Shown in pieces: positions 42,807 through 51,869 of a stretch of 64,000 bases of DNA. Below the pieces are notes generated by a model, which searched no databases, was not told where the DNA came from, and worked only from the letters and a program-made list of their open reading frames with translations. Location: positions 124,001-188,000 of the forward strand of contig CAWHRE010000006.1 of the NCBI GenBank assembly GCA_963831705.1. The letters run 5' to 3'. The DNA comes from DASQPR01 sp963831705 (GTDB lineage Bacteria; Actinomycetota; Actinomycetes; Mycobacteriales; Micromonosporaceae). Positions within the stretch are counted from its first letter, which is position 1; every line of letters begins with the position of its first letter. Both the position numbers and the translations under genes were made by a program.

Positions 42807-44561
42807 GTGGAGAACCCGGAAGGCGTGAATGCGTCGCACGTACCGGCCGCTGCGGGATCTCCGATACCGCCGGTCGGCGCATCTCCGTCGCCGTGGCAGC
42901 AGCCCGTTTCGGGTGCCTCCGGGCCACCTCCGGTAAGCGGTGGCACCGTCTACGGGAGTGCCACCGTCTACGGCAATGGCACGGTCTACGGCAATGCCAC
43001 GATGTACGGCGGCGGCGTTTACGAAGGTCCGCCTCACCAACCCGCGCCGCCTTATCCGCACGCGCCGCAGCATCAGACCGCTCCGTCTTACCCGCCCCCG
43101 TCTTACCCGCCCCGGTCTTACCCGCCCCCGTCTTATGGCGCTGCTGGATATGCGCCGCCCGGCTATCCGCTGACTACCGCTTATCCGCCGCGGTCGGCGT
43201 ACCAGCCGCCGACCGCAACCGCGTATCCGCCGTACCCGAGCTATGGGCCGTACGACCCGAATGCGTCGCTGAACTATTACTTTCCGCAGCCCAGGCCGCC
43301 GCATCGAGGTCACGGCGCGTTGATCGTGTCGTTGGTACTCGTCGCCTTGCTGGTCTGCGGGCTGGGCGTGTACGGGGTGGCCCGGCTAGGCGATGCGACC
43401 GCCAACTCACCGACGGCCAGCGGCAACGGAACATCCGGCAGCACCAAGGCCGACCCGACGACGTTGACCGGCGTGCTCCAGGAACAGAGCAAAGCGATGC
43501 TGTCCGGCGACGCGAACGGCTTCCTCGCAACCGTGGACTCGGCCGCGCCCCTGGCGATCGCTGCCTATCAGCGAATCTTCCACAACATGCGTGCGATGCA
43601 CGTGACGACTTGGGTTCAGAACGCGCCGAACGGCGACCACGTGACGTCGGCTGCACAATCGTATGAGGTCGATGTCACGTACTGCCTGGTCGTCAAGGGT
43701 TGCCGAGAGACTCAAGCGACGTGGCACGTGACGGCGAGGCTGAAGAGCGGCCGAGCGGTAATCGAATCGTTCACCGCGCCGGCGCCGAGCCGCTACAGCA
43801 GCGAGCCATACCCGTGGGAGGTCGCGACGCTGACCGCGCTGACCGGGCCGCGGGTCGTGGTGGCGGCGTCCAGCGCGTACGCCAGCATGCTCGGCCGCGC
43901 GCTGACGCTTGCCGAGTCCGCCGCGAAGGCCGCCGACCAGTACGCGCATTGGGGCAAACCATCCGTGTACGTGCTCTACCTGGCCGGCCCGTCCGAGGGC
44001 AAGACCTGGTTCAACGGTGACCTCGCGAACGCGGACGGCGTCACGTACACGGTGCAGCCGTACGACCTGGAGGTGGTCGCGTTGATGCCGGACGCCGACG
44101 ACGTCTCTTATGCCGGACCGGGCAAGCTCGGTGCGGTAATCCAGCACGAGTTCGGACACGTCGCGACGTTGCAGGGCGATCAAGCCGACCGCGGCCATGA
44201 CTCTTTCATCGAGGGCATCGCAGAATATTGCTCGTATACCGGACATTCGGCGTGGGCGGCCTACCGCGTTGATGACGTTCGCGCTTATATTCGCACCGGC
44301 AAGTGGCGACACACCGTCTATCTGACCAGCGAGATCACCAGCAAGGATGTGCTGACCGGCTCAGCCGCGTACGGCATCGGCTACCTCGGGCTGCGTTATA
44401 TCGCCGAAACGTACGGATTGAGTAGGATGTTGGATTTTTGGGGTTCAGTGGAACGCGACGGCGAGTCACTGGAGCAAGCGTCAGAATCGGCACTGGGCAA
44501 GCCGTGGAGTTCGGTGAACACGGCGGCGGTTGGGTACATCGAGGACACGGTCGGTGTCTGA
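42807..44561 (+). CDS. Membrane-anchored zinc metallopeptidase-like protein, Pro/Tyr-rich (paralog A)
   Basis: A 584-residue protein with a Pro/Tyr/Gly-rich cytoplasmic half (VYG and SYPPP repeats), one membrane helix (about 171-193), and an extracytoplasmic domain. Two Cys (YCLVVKGC) lie after the first half. A gluzincin-like site follows: QHEFGHVATLQ (His447 region) and FIEGIAEY with the presumed third ligand Glu469. The site resembles peptidase-MA-like enzymes. Its stop is 3 bp before the ATG of the next gene, a paralog of the same layout. Substrate unknown. Confidence 0.75.
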   Translation: MENPEGVNASHVPAAAGSPIPPVGASPSPWQQPVSGASGPPPVSGGTVYGSATVYGNGTVYGNATMYGGGVYEGPPHQPAPPYPHAPQHQTAPSYPPPSYPPRSYPPPSYGAAGYAPPGYPLTTAYPPRSAYQPPTATAYPPYPSYGPYDPNASLNYYFPQPRPPHRGHGALIVSLVLVALLVCGLGVYGVARLGDATANSPTASGNGTSGSTKADPTTLTGVLQEQSKAMLSGDANGFLATVDSAAPLAIAAYQRIFHNMRAMHVTTWVQNAPNGDHVTSAAQSYEVDVTYCLVVKGCRETQATWHVTARLKSGRAVIESFTAPAPSRYSSEPYPWEVATLTALTGPRVVVAASSAYASMLGRALTLAESAAKAADQYAHWGKPSVYVLYLAGPSEGKTWFNGDLANADGVTYTVQPYDLEVVALMPDADDVSYAGPGKLGAVIQHEFGHVATLQGDQADRGHDSFIEGIAEYCSYTGHSAWAAYRVDDVRAYIRTGKWRHTVYLTSEITSKDVLTGSAAYGIGYLGLRYIAETYGLSRMLDFWGSVERDGESLEQASESALGKPWSSVNTAAVGYIEDTVGV

Positions 44562-44564
44562 CAG

Positions 44565-46703
44565 ATGAGCGACGTCACCCCCACGCCTGCGGCCGAGCCG
44601 GCCGATGAACCGTCTGTCGAAGCATCTGCAACCGAGGCACTGAGCGCGAGGCCGTCGGCGCCGGACAGTGCAGCGCCGGATGACGTTGCGACCGCACCGA
44701 TGTCGGCGCCCGCGCAGCCGTCGTTCTACCAGCCGCCGGTTGTGTCAACCCAGCCTGCACCGTCGGTCTACGAGCCCCCGGTGCCGTACGTCGTGCCGAC
44801 GCAGCCGACCGCGCCGGCCTACCAACCCACAATCGTGCCGCAGCCGGCCCCTGCGTCTGGCTTGCCTACGTCCAGCATTCCCGCGTCTGGTGTGCCAACG
44901 TCCGACGCGCCCGCGGCGGGCGTGCCTGCGCCGGGTGCACAGGCCGCATCTGGTGCCCAGCCCGACCCGTGGTCGATTCCGACCCAGCGGTCTCCATGGG
45001 CGGCGGCGCCTTCAACCGGTATTCCGTTCAGCGGCGTTCCGTTCAACGGCGGCCCGGTGCCGCCGACGCCCGGCGGATACGCCCCGGGCCAGTACCCGCC
45101 CGCGCCGTACCCGCCGGGCGCGTATCAGCCGGGCCAGTACCCGCCCGGCCAGTACCCGCCCGCGCCGTACCCGCCGGGCGCGTATCAGCCGGGCCAGTAC
45201 CCGCCCGGCCAATACTCGCCGGGCCAATATCAACCCGGCCAGTACCCGCCGGGTGCCTATCAGCCGAGTCAATATGCGCCGGGTCAGTACCCATACGCAC
45301 CTGGTCAGTACGCACCGGGTCAGTACCTACCAGGGCAGTACGCACCGGGCCAATATCCGCCCGGACCGTTTGCGCCGCCGTACCCCGGTTACGCGCCTCC
45401 ACCCAAGCGGCGTAGCCGATGGGCGCTGTGGACCGGAGTGTCGGTCGTGTCGCTGGCGTTGATCGTGGCCTGCGGTGCCTTTGCGATCAACCGTCTGTCC
45501 GGCCAGACCACCGCGAGCGGACCTCAGACATCCCCGACCTCGGGACAGGCCGCGCAGGCGAACCCGAAACCGACGGTCGCGCCGCCCGATCCGACCACGT
45601 TGAACGGCACGCTGGTTCTCCAAGCCGAAGCACTGATGCGTCATGACCAGGCCGGATTCATGGCCGCCGTGGACCCCTCGGCGGCATCCGCGGTCAGCGA
45701 GTTCCTGCGGATCTACCACAACATGCTCGCCATGCACGTCGCACGCTGGTCGGCCGAAAGTTCGAACGGGTTCGTCGCGCCAACCGCGACGGCGACGGCG
45801 ACGTCCATCACGATCTCGTACTGCTTCGTCGTCACCGCGTGTACGAGCACGAATCAGACGCTCAAGATCTCGCAGAAGATGGTGAAGGGCAAGGCGCTTA
45901 TCTCGGCCGTCACGATTCCGGTCCCGAACAAGTACGAGTACGGCCCGCTGCCCTGGCTGACCTCCACGCTGACCGCCATGACCGGTCCGCGCCTGGTCGT
46001 CGCGGCATCGAGCAACGAGTCGAGTCATCTGGCCACCGCATTGGCCGATGCCGAGAACGCGGTCACGAACGCCGACAAGTACTCCCGCTGGGGTCAGGTG
46101 CCGGTGTACGTGCTCTATCTGGCCAGCCATGCCGAGGCGAACAACCACTGGTTCGGCGTCACGATGGAGAACTCGCTCGGCCTGACGATGCAGGTCGACG
46201 ACACCGATGCGGAGGTCATGGTGCTGATGCCGGACGCCGCACAGACCGACGAGGCCGGCCCCGGCGGCCTGCTGTCGGTGATCCGCCACGAATTCGGGCA
46301 CGTTGCGACGCTGCAGAGCGACGATTACAACTCGGACGATTCGTTCGTCGAAGGGATCGCGCAGTACATCTCGTACGCCGGCGAGTCGTCCAGCTGGGAC
46401 AAGTACGGCAAGTTGGCGGCCCAGGCGTACATCCGGTCCGGCAAGTGGTCGAAGAAGGTGATTATGACGAAGGAGATCCGCAGTAGTGATCTCCTCACGT
46501 CGAACGCCGCGTACGAGATCGGCTATTTGTCGATCAAGTACCTCGTCTCGAAGTACGGCCTGGAGAACATGCTCACGTTCTGGGGCGATGTCGAGCAGAA
46601 GGCGATGTCGCCGGAGACCGCGTCGACGCAGGTGTTCAAGACATCTTGGACGACCGTCAACGCGAACGCGGCTTCGTACATCAAGCACACCGTCGGGGCA
46701 TAG
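44565..46703 (+). CDS. Membrane-anchored zinc metallopeptidase-like protein, PGQYPPG-repeat (paralog B)
   Basis: A 712-residue paralog of the preceding gene. A longer Pro/Ala-rich leader is followed by about 20 PGQY/PGAY repeats (residues ~170-275), a basic-flanked membrane helix (~286-308) and an extracytoplasmic domain ending with RHEFGHVATLQ (His575 region) and FVEGIAQY (Glu596). The spacing between the zinc motif and the downstream Glu is 21-22 residues in both copies. Conserved blocks LTAMTGPRLVVAASS, VYVLYLA and VLMPDA are shared. The pair is probably one operon. Confidence 0.75.
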   Translation: MSDVTPTPAAEPADEPSVEASATEALSARPSAPDSAAPDDVATAPMSAPAQPSFYQPPVVSTQPAPSVYEPPVPYVVPTQPTAPAYQPTIVPQPAPASGLPTSSIPASGVPTSDAPAAGVPAPGAQAASGAQPDPWSIPTQRSPWAAAPSTGIPFSGVPFNGGPVPPTPGGYAPGQYPPAPYPPGAYQPGQYPPGQYPPAPYPPGAYQPGQYPPGQYSPGQYQPGQYPPGAYQPSQYAPGQYPYAPGQYAPGQYLPGQYAPGQYPPGPFAPPYPGYAPPPKRRSRWALWTGVSVVSLALIVACGAFAINRLSGQTTASGPQTSPTSGQAAQANPKPTVAPPDPTTLNGTLVLQAEALMRHDQAGFMAAVDPSAASAVSEFLRIYHNMLAMHVARWSAESSNGFVAPTATATATSITISYCFVVTACTSTNQTLKISQKMVKGKALISAVTIPVPNKYEYGPLPWLTSTLTAMTGPRLVVAASSNESSHLATALADAENAVTNADKYSRWGQVPVYVLYLASHAEANNHWFGVTMENSLGLTMQVDDTDAEVMVLMPDAAQTDEAGPGGLLSVIRHEFGHVATLQSDDYNSDDSFVEGIAQYISYAGESSSWDKYGKLAAQAYIRSGKWSKKVIMTKEIRSSDLLTSNAAYEIGYLSIKYLVSKYGLENMLTFWGDVEQKAMSPETASTQVFKTSWTTVNANAASYIKHTVGA
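45089..45211. repeat. 60-bp tandem duplication inside the PGQY-repeat region
   Basis: The stretch around 45091-45151 is repeated with a 60-bp period through about 45211, with identical bases over the copied part (GCCGGGCCAGTACCCGCCCG and neighbours). It keeps the frame and lengthens the cytoplasmic repeat region. Confidence 0.85.
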
Positions 46704-46746
46704 TCCCAGCAAGTAGGCGGTTGGTCCCATTTCACGAGACACGCGA

Positions 46747-46775
46747 GGGCGCCGGTGGATAGTCCACCGGCGCCC
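46747..46775 (+). terminator. GC-rich hairpin between paralog B and aroG
   Basis: A perfect 13-bp stem GGGCGCCGGTGGA/TCCACCGGCGCCC with loop TAG ends 7 bp before the aroG ATG at 46783. It occupies the place of a Shine-Dalgarno sequence, so it may be a terminator, a translational regulator of aroG, or both. Confidence 0.65.
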
Positions 46776-46782
46776 GTACGCT

Positions 46783-48177
46783 ATGAGCATGCGCCAAGAG
46801 TGGCACCGTTTCCGCAACCCGGGCCTTGATATCGGGCACCCGACCGACGCCGCCGAAATCGAAGCCCTTGGCCTCGATGTGTGGCGCACGCTGCGGCGTG
46901 AACAGATGCCGCCGTGGGCGGACATGGACGAGGTCGCCGACGTCTGCAACGTGCTGTCGACCGTGCCGACCATCGTCGCGCCGTACGAGGTCGACGAACT
47001 GCGGCAGCGTCTCGCGCTCGTCTGCGAGGGCAAGGCATTCATGCTGCAGGGCGGCGACTGCGCCGAGACGTTCGCGGACAACACCGAAGCTCACCTGCTC
47101 GCGAACGCGCGCACGCTGCTGCAGATGGCCGTGGTGCTGACGTACGGGGCGAGCCTTCCGGTGATCAAGGTGGCCCGCGTGGCCGGTCAGTTCACGAAGC
47201 CGCGTACGTCGGCACTGGACTCGCTCGGCCTCCCGGCGTACCGCGGCGACATGATCAATTCGCTGGAGCCGACCGAGGCGGCCCGCGTCGCCGATCCGCA
47301 GCGAATGATCCGGGCGTACGCGAACGCGTCCAGCGCGATGAACATGCTCCGCGCGTACCTCGGCGGCGGCATGGCCGATCTGCACGCCGTCCACGACTGG
47401 AACAAGGGCTTCGTCACGACGTCCCGGGCCGGTGAACGTTATGAGGCGCTCGCGCAGGAGATCGAACGTGCGCTGGCGTTCATCCGTGCGTGTGGCATGA
47501 CCGAGGACGCGGCTCTTCGTACCGCGACGCTCTACTGCTCGCACGAGGCGCTCGCGATCGAGTACGACCGCGCGCTCACTCGCGTGGCAGACGGCAAGGC
47601 GTACGGGCTGTCCGGGCATTTCCTCTGGGTCGGCGAGCGGACCCGGCAACTCGACGGCGCACACATCGACTTCGCATCGCGTCTCGCGAATCCGATCGGC
47701 GTGAAGATCGGCCCGGAAACGTCTCCGGACACCGCGATCCAGCTGTGCGAGAAGCTCAACCCGGAAAACATCCCGGGCAAGCTGACGCTGGTCAGCCGGA
47801 TGGGCAACAAGAAGGTCCGCGACGTGCTGCCCGCGATCGTGGAGAAGGTCACCGCGTCCGGCGCCAAGGTGGTGTGGCAGTGCGACCCGATGCACGGCAA
47901 CACGCACGAGTCGTCGAACGGGTACAAGACCCGGCACTTCGACCGGATCGTCGATGAGGTGCTCGGATACTTCGAGGTGCACCGCGAACTCGGTACCCAC
48001 CCGGGCGGCATGCACGTCGAGCTGACCGGTGAGGACGTGACCGAGTGCCTCGGCGGCGCACAGGCGATCGAGGACGCCGATCTGCCCGGCCGGTACGAGA
48101 CCGCGTGCGACCCTCGCCTGAACACCCAACAGTCGGTCGAGCTAGCGTTCCTCGTAGCCGAAATGCTGCGAGGCTGA
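46783..48177 (+). CDS. aroG: Class II 3-deoxy-7-phosphoheptulonate synthase (DAHP synthase)
   Basis: The enzyme makes DAHP from PEP and erythrose 4-phosphate, the entry to the shikimate pathway. The 464-residue class II protein has LQGGDCAETFADN, KVARVAGQFTKPRT, GDMINSLEP, HFLWVGERTRQLDGAHI, WQCDPMHGNTHES and GTHPGGMHVELTGEDVTECLGG, close to Rv2178c. The start is ATG 46783 (or 46789). There is no clear ribosome-binding site because a hairpin ends 7 bp upstream. Confidence 0.95.
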   Translation: MSMRQEWHRFRNPGLDIGHPTDAAEIEALGLDVWRTLRREQMPPWADMDEVADVCNVLSTVPTIVAPYEVDELRQRLALVCEGKAFMLQGGDCAETFADNTEAHLLANARTLLQMAVVLTYGASLPVIKVARVAGQFTKPRTSALDSLGLPAYRGDMINSLEPTEAARVADPQRMIRAYANASSAMNMLRAYLGGGMADLHAVHDWNKGFVTTSRAGERYEALAQEIERALAFIRACGMTEDAALRTATLYCSHEALAIEYDRALTRVADGKAYGLSGHFLWVGERTRQLDGAHIDFASRLANPIGVKIGPETSPDTAIQLCEKLNPENIPGKLTLVSRMGNKKVRDVLPAIVEKVTASGAKVVWQCDPMHGNTHESSNGYKTRHFDRIVDEVLGYFEVHRELGTHPGGMHVELTGEDVTECLGGAQAIEDADLPGRYETACDPRLNTQQSVELAFLVAEMLRG

Positions 48178-48199
48178 CCCTGATCCTCCGCGACGTTCA

Positions 48200-48289
48200 A
48201 GTTGATCCTGGAGTTAGTTGTCGCCCGCCGCGGTAGCGGCAAATGCACCGAGTCGGCGTGTACGTCTATCTCTGACTCTAGGATCAACT
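48200..48289. repeat. Palindromic element R6 (90 bp), left flank of the threonine aldolase gene
   Basis: Forward-oriented 90-bp form. The left arm is AGTTGATCCTGGAGTTAGT; the right arm is less perfect (GACTCTAGGATCAACT). It ends 18 bp before the threonine aldolase start, so the promoter of that gene must lie in or beyond the element. Its reverse complement matches R7 at 89 of 90 positions. Confidence 0.95.
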
Positions 48290-48307
48290 TTGATGGGAAG
48301 ACTCACC

Positions 48308-49339
48308 ATGGTCGTTGACGTCCGGTCGGACACCGTTACCCGCCCGAGTGAAGCGATGCGAGCGGCGATGGCGACCGCTGCCGTCGGCGACGACGTGTAC
48401 GGCGAAGATCCGACGATCAACGAACTCCAGGCGTACGTCGCCGATCTCTTCGGTCACGAGGCTGCCCTCTTCGCGCCGACCGGTTCGATGGCCAACCAGA
48501 TCGCACTGCAGCTCAACGTCGCCCCCGCGTCCGAGATGCTCTGCGACGCGGACGCGCACATCGTCAACTACGAGATCGGCGCCGCGGCCGCGATCGGCGG
48601 CATCTCCTCCCGTACGTGGCCGCCCTCCGGTGCGAACATCGACGTTGATCAGGTTGCGTCGATGATTCACACGGCCGGGTATCACGCGGTCGAGACGAAG
48701 GCGATCGCGATCGAGCAGACGCACAACAAGGCAGGTGGCGCCGTCATCCCGCTCGCGACGCTGCGGCGGCTGCGGGAGATCGCGGACGCGGACGGCATCG
48801 CGATGCACTGCGACGGTGCCCGAATCTGGCATGCGCATGTGGCCGATGGCGTCGCGCTTCGCGACTACGGTGCGCTGTTCGAGACGATGTCGGTGTGCTT
48901 GTCGAAGGGGCTCGGCGCACCGGTCGGCTCGTTGGTGGTCGGCAGCGCCGAGAAGATCGAGAAGGCATGGTGGCTGCGCAAACGAATGGGTGGCGGGATG
49001 CGCCAAGCCGGTATCCTGGCCGCTGCCGGCCTGTACGCGCTGCGGCACAACATCGACCGGCTCACCGTCGATCATGAGCGTGCCCGACGGTTGGCGGAAG
49101 CACTCGCGCCGTTCGGCGTCGTCGACGTTGATGGCGTACGTACGAACATCGTGTCGATCGACCTGTCGAAGTCGTCGTGGGACGCGCCCGGCCTTGTCAC
49201 TGCAGCAGCCGAGCAGGACGTCCGAATCTCCGCGATGGACCGCAATCTCGGCCGCGTCGTCTTCCACTTGGACGTTGACGACGACGGTGCCGCTCGCGTC
49301 ACGGAGGTCCTCACCGGCCTTCTCGGCGGCGCACGCTAG
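48308..49339 (+). CDS. Low-specificity L-threonine aldolase
   Basis: This PLP enzyme splits L-threonine (or allo-threonine) into glycine and acetaldehyde. The 343-residue protein has DVRSDTVTRPS, GDDVYGEDPT, FAPTGSMANQ, HCDGARIWHA and the PLP Lys200 in SVCLSKGLGAPVGS. The ATG at 48308 follows GGGAAG 7 bp upstream; ATG 48293 is less likely. The gene fits tightly between inverted elements R6 and R7, with only 18 and 5 bp of spacing. This makes it look like an independent cassette. Confidence 0.92.
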   Translation: MVVDVRSDTVTRPSEAMRAAMATAAVGDDVYGEDPTINELQAYVADLFGHEAALFAPTGSMANQIALQLNVAPASEMLCDADAHIVNYEIGAAAAIGGISSRTWPPSGANIDVDQVASMIHTAGYHAVETKAIAIEQTHNKAGGAVIPLATLRRLREIADADGIAMHCDGARIWHAHVADGVALRDYGALFETMSVCLSKGLGAPVGSLVVGSAEKIEKAWWLRKRMGGGMRQAGILAAAGLYALRHNIDRLTVDHERARRLAEALAPFGVVDVDGVRTNIVSIDLSKSSWDAPGLVTAAAEQDVRISAMDRNLGRVVFHLDVDDDGAARVTEVLTGLLGGAR

Positions 49340-49344
49340 CCCGA

Positions 49345-49434
49345 AGTTGATCCTGGAGTCAGAGATAGACGTACACGCCGACTCGGTGCATTTGCCGCTA
49401 CCGCGGCGGGCGACAACTAACTCCAGGATCAACT
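49345..49434. repeat. Palindromic element R7 (90 bp), right flank of the threonine aldolase gene
   Basis: Reverse-oriented 90-bp form, 89/90 identical to the reverse complement of R6. Its terminal AG is the last two bases of the copA stop codon TAG on the minus strand, so copA ends exactly at the element border. Confidence 0.95.
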
Positions 49435-51649
49435 AGGTCTTGGGGCGGGGAGCCGCGGCCTGGGCAGGGGCGGCGAAGCGGAATAGGCGGAGGCTGTTGA
49501 GGACTACGAAGATGCTGGATGCGGCCATGGCGGCGGCGGCCAGCACCGGCGTGACCAGCCCGAGTGCCGCTAGTGGAATCGCGGCCACGTTGTAGGCGAA
49601 CGCCCAGAACAGGTTTGCCCGGATCGTGTTCAACGTCGCTCGTGCCAACCTGACCGCCGTCGGAACGCCGGCGAGATCGCCGCGTACGAGCGTGAGGTCG
49701 CCGGCCTCGATCGCGGCATCCGTGCCAGTGCCGAGCGCGATGCCCAGGTCGGCCGTTGCCAGCGCCGGTGCGTCGTTCACGCCGTCGCCGACCATCGCCA
49801 CGGTTCGGCCTTCGGATTGCAGACGGCGTACGACGTCGACCTTCCCGTCCGGCATGACCTCGGCGATCACGTCGTCGATGCCGACCTGCCCGGCGATCGC
49901 GCGCGCGGCCGCCCACGAGTCGCCGGTCAGCAGCACCGGACGCAGGCCGAGCGCGCGCAGGCGAGATACCGCCGCCGCCGCCTCCGGTTTCGGCTCGTCC
50001 GCGACGACGAGCACGCCGTGTGCACGGCCGTCGACCGAAACCACCACGCCGGTACGCCCAGCCGAAGCCGCACCGTCGATCGCCGCACGCAGGGTTGCCG
50101 GTATCTCGATCCCACGCGACTCGAGTAGCCGCGGTCGCCCGATGACGACGTCGGATCCGTCGACGAGGCCACGTGCGCCGAGTCCCGGCAGAGCCTCGAA
50201 CGCGGACACCGCCGGCAGCTCGCCGCAACGCTCCGCAGCGGCACGCGCGATCGCCTGCCCGATCGGATGTTCGGACGCATGCTCGACGGCGCCGGCAATG
50301 CGAAGCAGGGATTCGCCCGACAGATCGGGCTCGCCCGAGGCGATGATATCGACGAGGCTCATCACGCCGGTTGTCACGGTTCCGGTCTTGTCCAGCACGA
50401 TCGTGTCGATCCGGCGCGTCGATTCGAGCACTTGCGGACCCTTGATCAGGATGCCGAGTTGGGCGCCACGACCCGTACCGACCAGGAGCGCGGTCGGAGT
50501 CGCGAGGCCGAGTGCGCAGGGGCACGCGACGATCAGTACGGCGATGCCGGCGGTGATCGCCGCGGCCGTACCGAATCCGAGCGCAAGCCACGTGGCAAAC
50601 ACGACGACCGCGATGCCGATCACGACCGGAACGAAGACCGCGGCAACTCGATCCGCCAATCGCTGTACGGCAGCCTTGCCGGATTGGGCATCGGCGACGA
50701 GTCGTGCCATCCGGGCGAGCTGGGTCTGATTGCCGACCCGCGTCGCCCGTACGGTCAGGAGGCCGCCGTGGTTGACGGTGCCGCCGATAACCGAGTCACC
50801 CTCGACCACGTCCACCGGTACGGATTCGCCGGTCACCATGCTGGCGTCGATCGCGCCGAAACCGCTGACGACGATGCCGTCGGTGGCGATGTGCTCGGCT
50901 GGCCGTACGAGAAATTGGTCGTTGACCTGGAGAGTTCCGACCGGAACTCGCTCCTCTCGGCCATCGCGCAGCAGGGTCGCGTCTTTCGCCCCGAGATCGA
51001 GCAGCGTACGTAGGGCGGAACCGGCCCGGCGCTTGGCACGCGTCTCGATGAGCCGACCGATCAGCAGGAACGTGGTGAGCGCGGCGCCGACCTCGAAGTA
51101 CAGGTCTCCGCTCGCCGAACCGTGCGGTGCGAGCAGGCGGACGTCCATCCGCATGCCCGTCGTTCCGGCGGTGCCGAGGAATAACGCGTAGAGGCTCCAG
51201 CCGTACGAGGCGAGCACGCCGAGCGAGACCAGCGTGTCCATGGTCGCGGCGCCATGCCGCAGATTCGTCCACGCGGCTCGGTGGAACGGCCACGCGCACC
51301 ATGTCACAACCGGTGTGGCCAGCGCGAGCGCGAACCACTGCCAGTAGTCGAACTGCAGCGCCGGAATCATCGCGATAACCAACAGCGGCACCGTGAGGAG
51401 AGCGCTGACCACGACGCGCGGCAGTGGATCGCGAACTTCTTCGGCCGGTTCGAGCGATGCCGTGTATCCGGTGGCGGTGACGGTCGCGATCAGATCGTCG
51501 ACCGTGACGGTAGGCGGCGCCGAGACGCGCGCGGTGGCGGTCGCGAAGTTCACCGTGGCGGCCACGCCCGGCATGCGATTGAGTTTGCGTTCCACTCGGT
51601 TGGCGCACGTCGCGCAGGTCATGCCGCCGATGGTGAGATCGAGGACCAT
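49433..51649 (-). CDS. copA: Copper-translocating P-type ATPase
   Basis: A Cu(I)-exporting P1B-type ATPase of 738 residues. Order: one heavy-metal-binding domain with GMTCATC (Cys12 and Cys15), eight membrane helices, the phosphatase motif TGES, the metal site CPC in IVACPCALGLATP, the phosphorylation Asp in DKTGTVTTG, the HP motif EHPIGQAI and MVGDGVNDAPAL. Its ATG overlaps the copZ stop by one base (TGATG). It is in the csoR-copZ-copA copper operon, likely repressed by CsoR in the absence of copper. Confidence 0.95.
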   Translation of the reverse strand: MVLDLTIGGMTCATCANRVERKLNRMPGVAATVNFATATARVSAPPTVTVDDLIATVTATGYTASLEPAEEVRDPLPRVVVSALLTVPLLVIAMIPALQFDYWQWFALALATPVVTWCAWPFHRAAWTNLRHGAATMDTLVSLGVLASYGWSLYALFLGTAGTTGMRMDVRLLAPHGSASGDLYFEVGAALTTFLLIGRLIETRAKRRAGSALRTLLDLGAKDATLLRDGREERVPVGTLQVNDQFLVRPAEHIATDGIVVSGFGAIDASMVTGESVPVDVVEGDSVIGGTVNHGGLLTVRATRVGNQTQLARMARLVADAQSGKAAVQRLADRVAAVFVPVVIGIAVVVFATWLALGFGTAAAITAGIAVLIVACPCALGLATPTALLVGTGRGAQLGILIKGPQVLESTRRIDTIVLDKTGTVTTGVMSLVDIIASGEPDLSGESLLRIAGAVEHASEHPIGQAIARAAAERCGELPAVSAFEALPGLGARGLVDGSDVVIGRPRLLESRGIEIPATLRAAIDGAASAGRTGVVVSVDGRAHGVLVVADEPKPEAAAAVSRLRALGLRPVLLTGDSWAAARAIAGQVGIDDVIAEVMPDGKVDVVRRLQSEGRTVAMVGDGVNDAPALATADLGIALGTGTDAAIEAGDLTLVRGDLAGVPTAVRLARATLNTIRANLFWAFAYNVAAIPLAALGLVTPVLAAAAMAASSIFVVLNSLRLFRFAAPAQAAAPRPKT

Positions 51650-51855
51650 CAGCTCACCAGCGCGTAACCGGCCTCGTCGATCGCGGCCCGCAGTGCGTCG
51701 ATGTCGATTGCGTCATCGCTCGTCACCGTGACGGCTCCGGACGGCAGGTCGATCGCGACCGCAGCGACGCGGGGGAGCGCCGCCACCTCGGATGTGACCG
51801 CCTGCACGCAGTGCTCACAGGTCATCCCAGCAACGGTGTACGTATTCGTGATCAT
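51649..51855 (-). CDS. copZ: Copper chaperone CopZ-like
   Basis: A 68-residue heavy-metal-associated domain with the Cu(I) motif GMTCEHC (Cys13 and Cys16), able to pass copper to CopA. The ATG at 51855 is chosen as the start of the domain; the frame open beyond it overlaps csoR. It ends in TGATG shared with copA. Upstream csoR overlaps nothing, with 14 bp between. Confidence 0.9.
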   Translation of the reverse strand: MITNTYTVAGMTCEHCVQAVTSEVAALPRVAAVAIDLPSGAVTVTSDDAIDIDALRAAIDEAGYALVS

Positions 51856-51869
51856 TGGAGTCCTCATCT

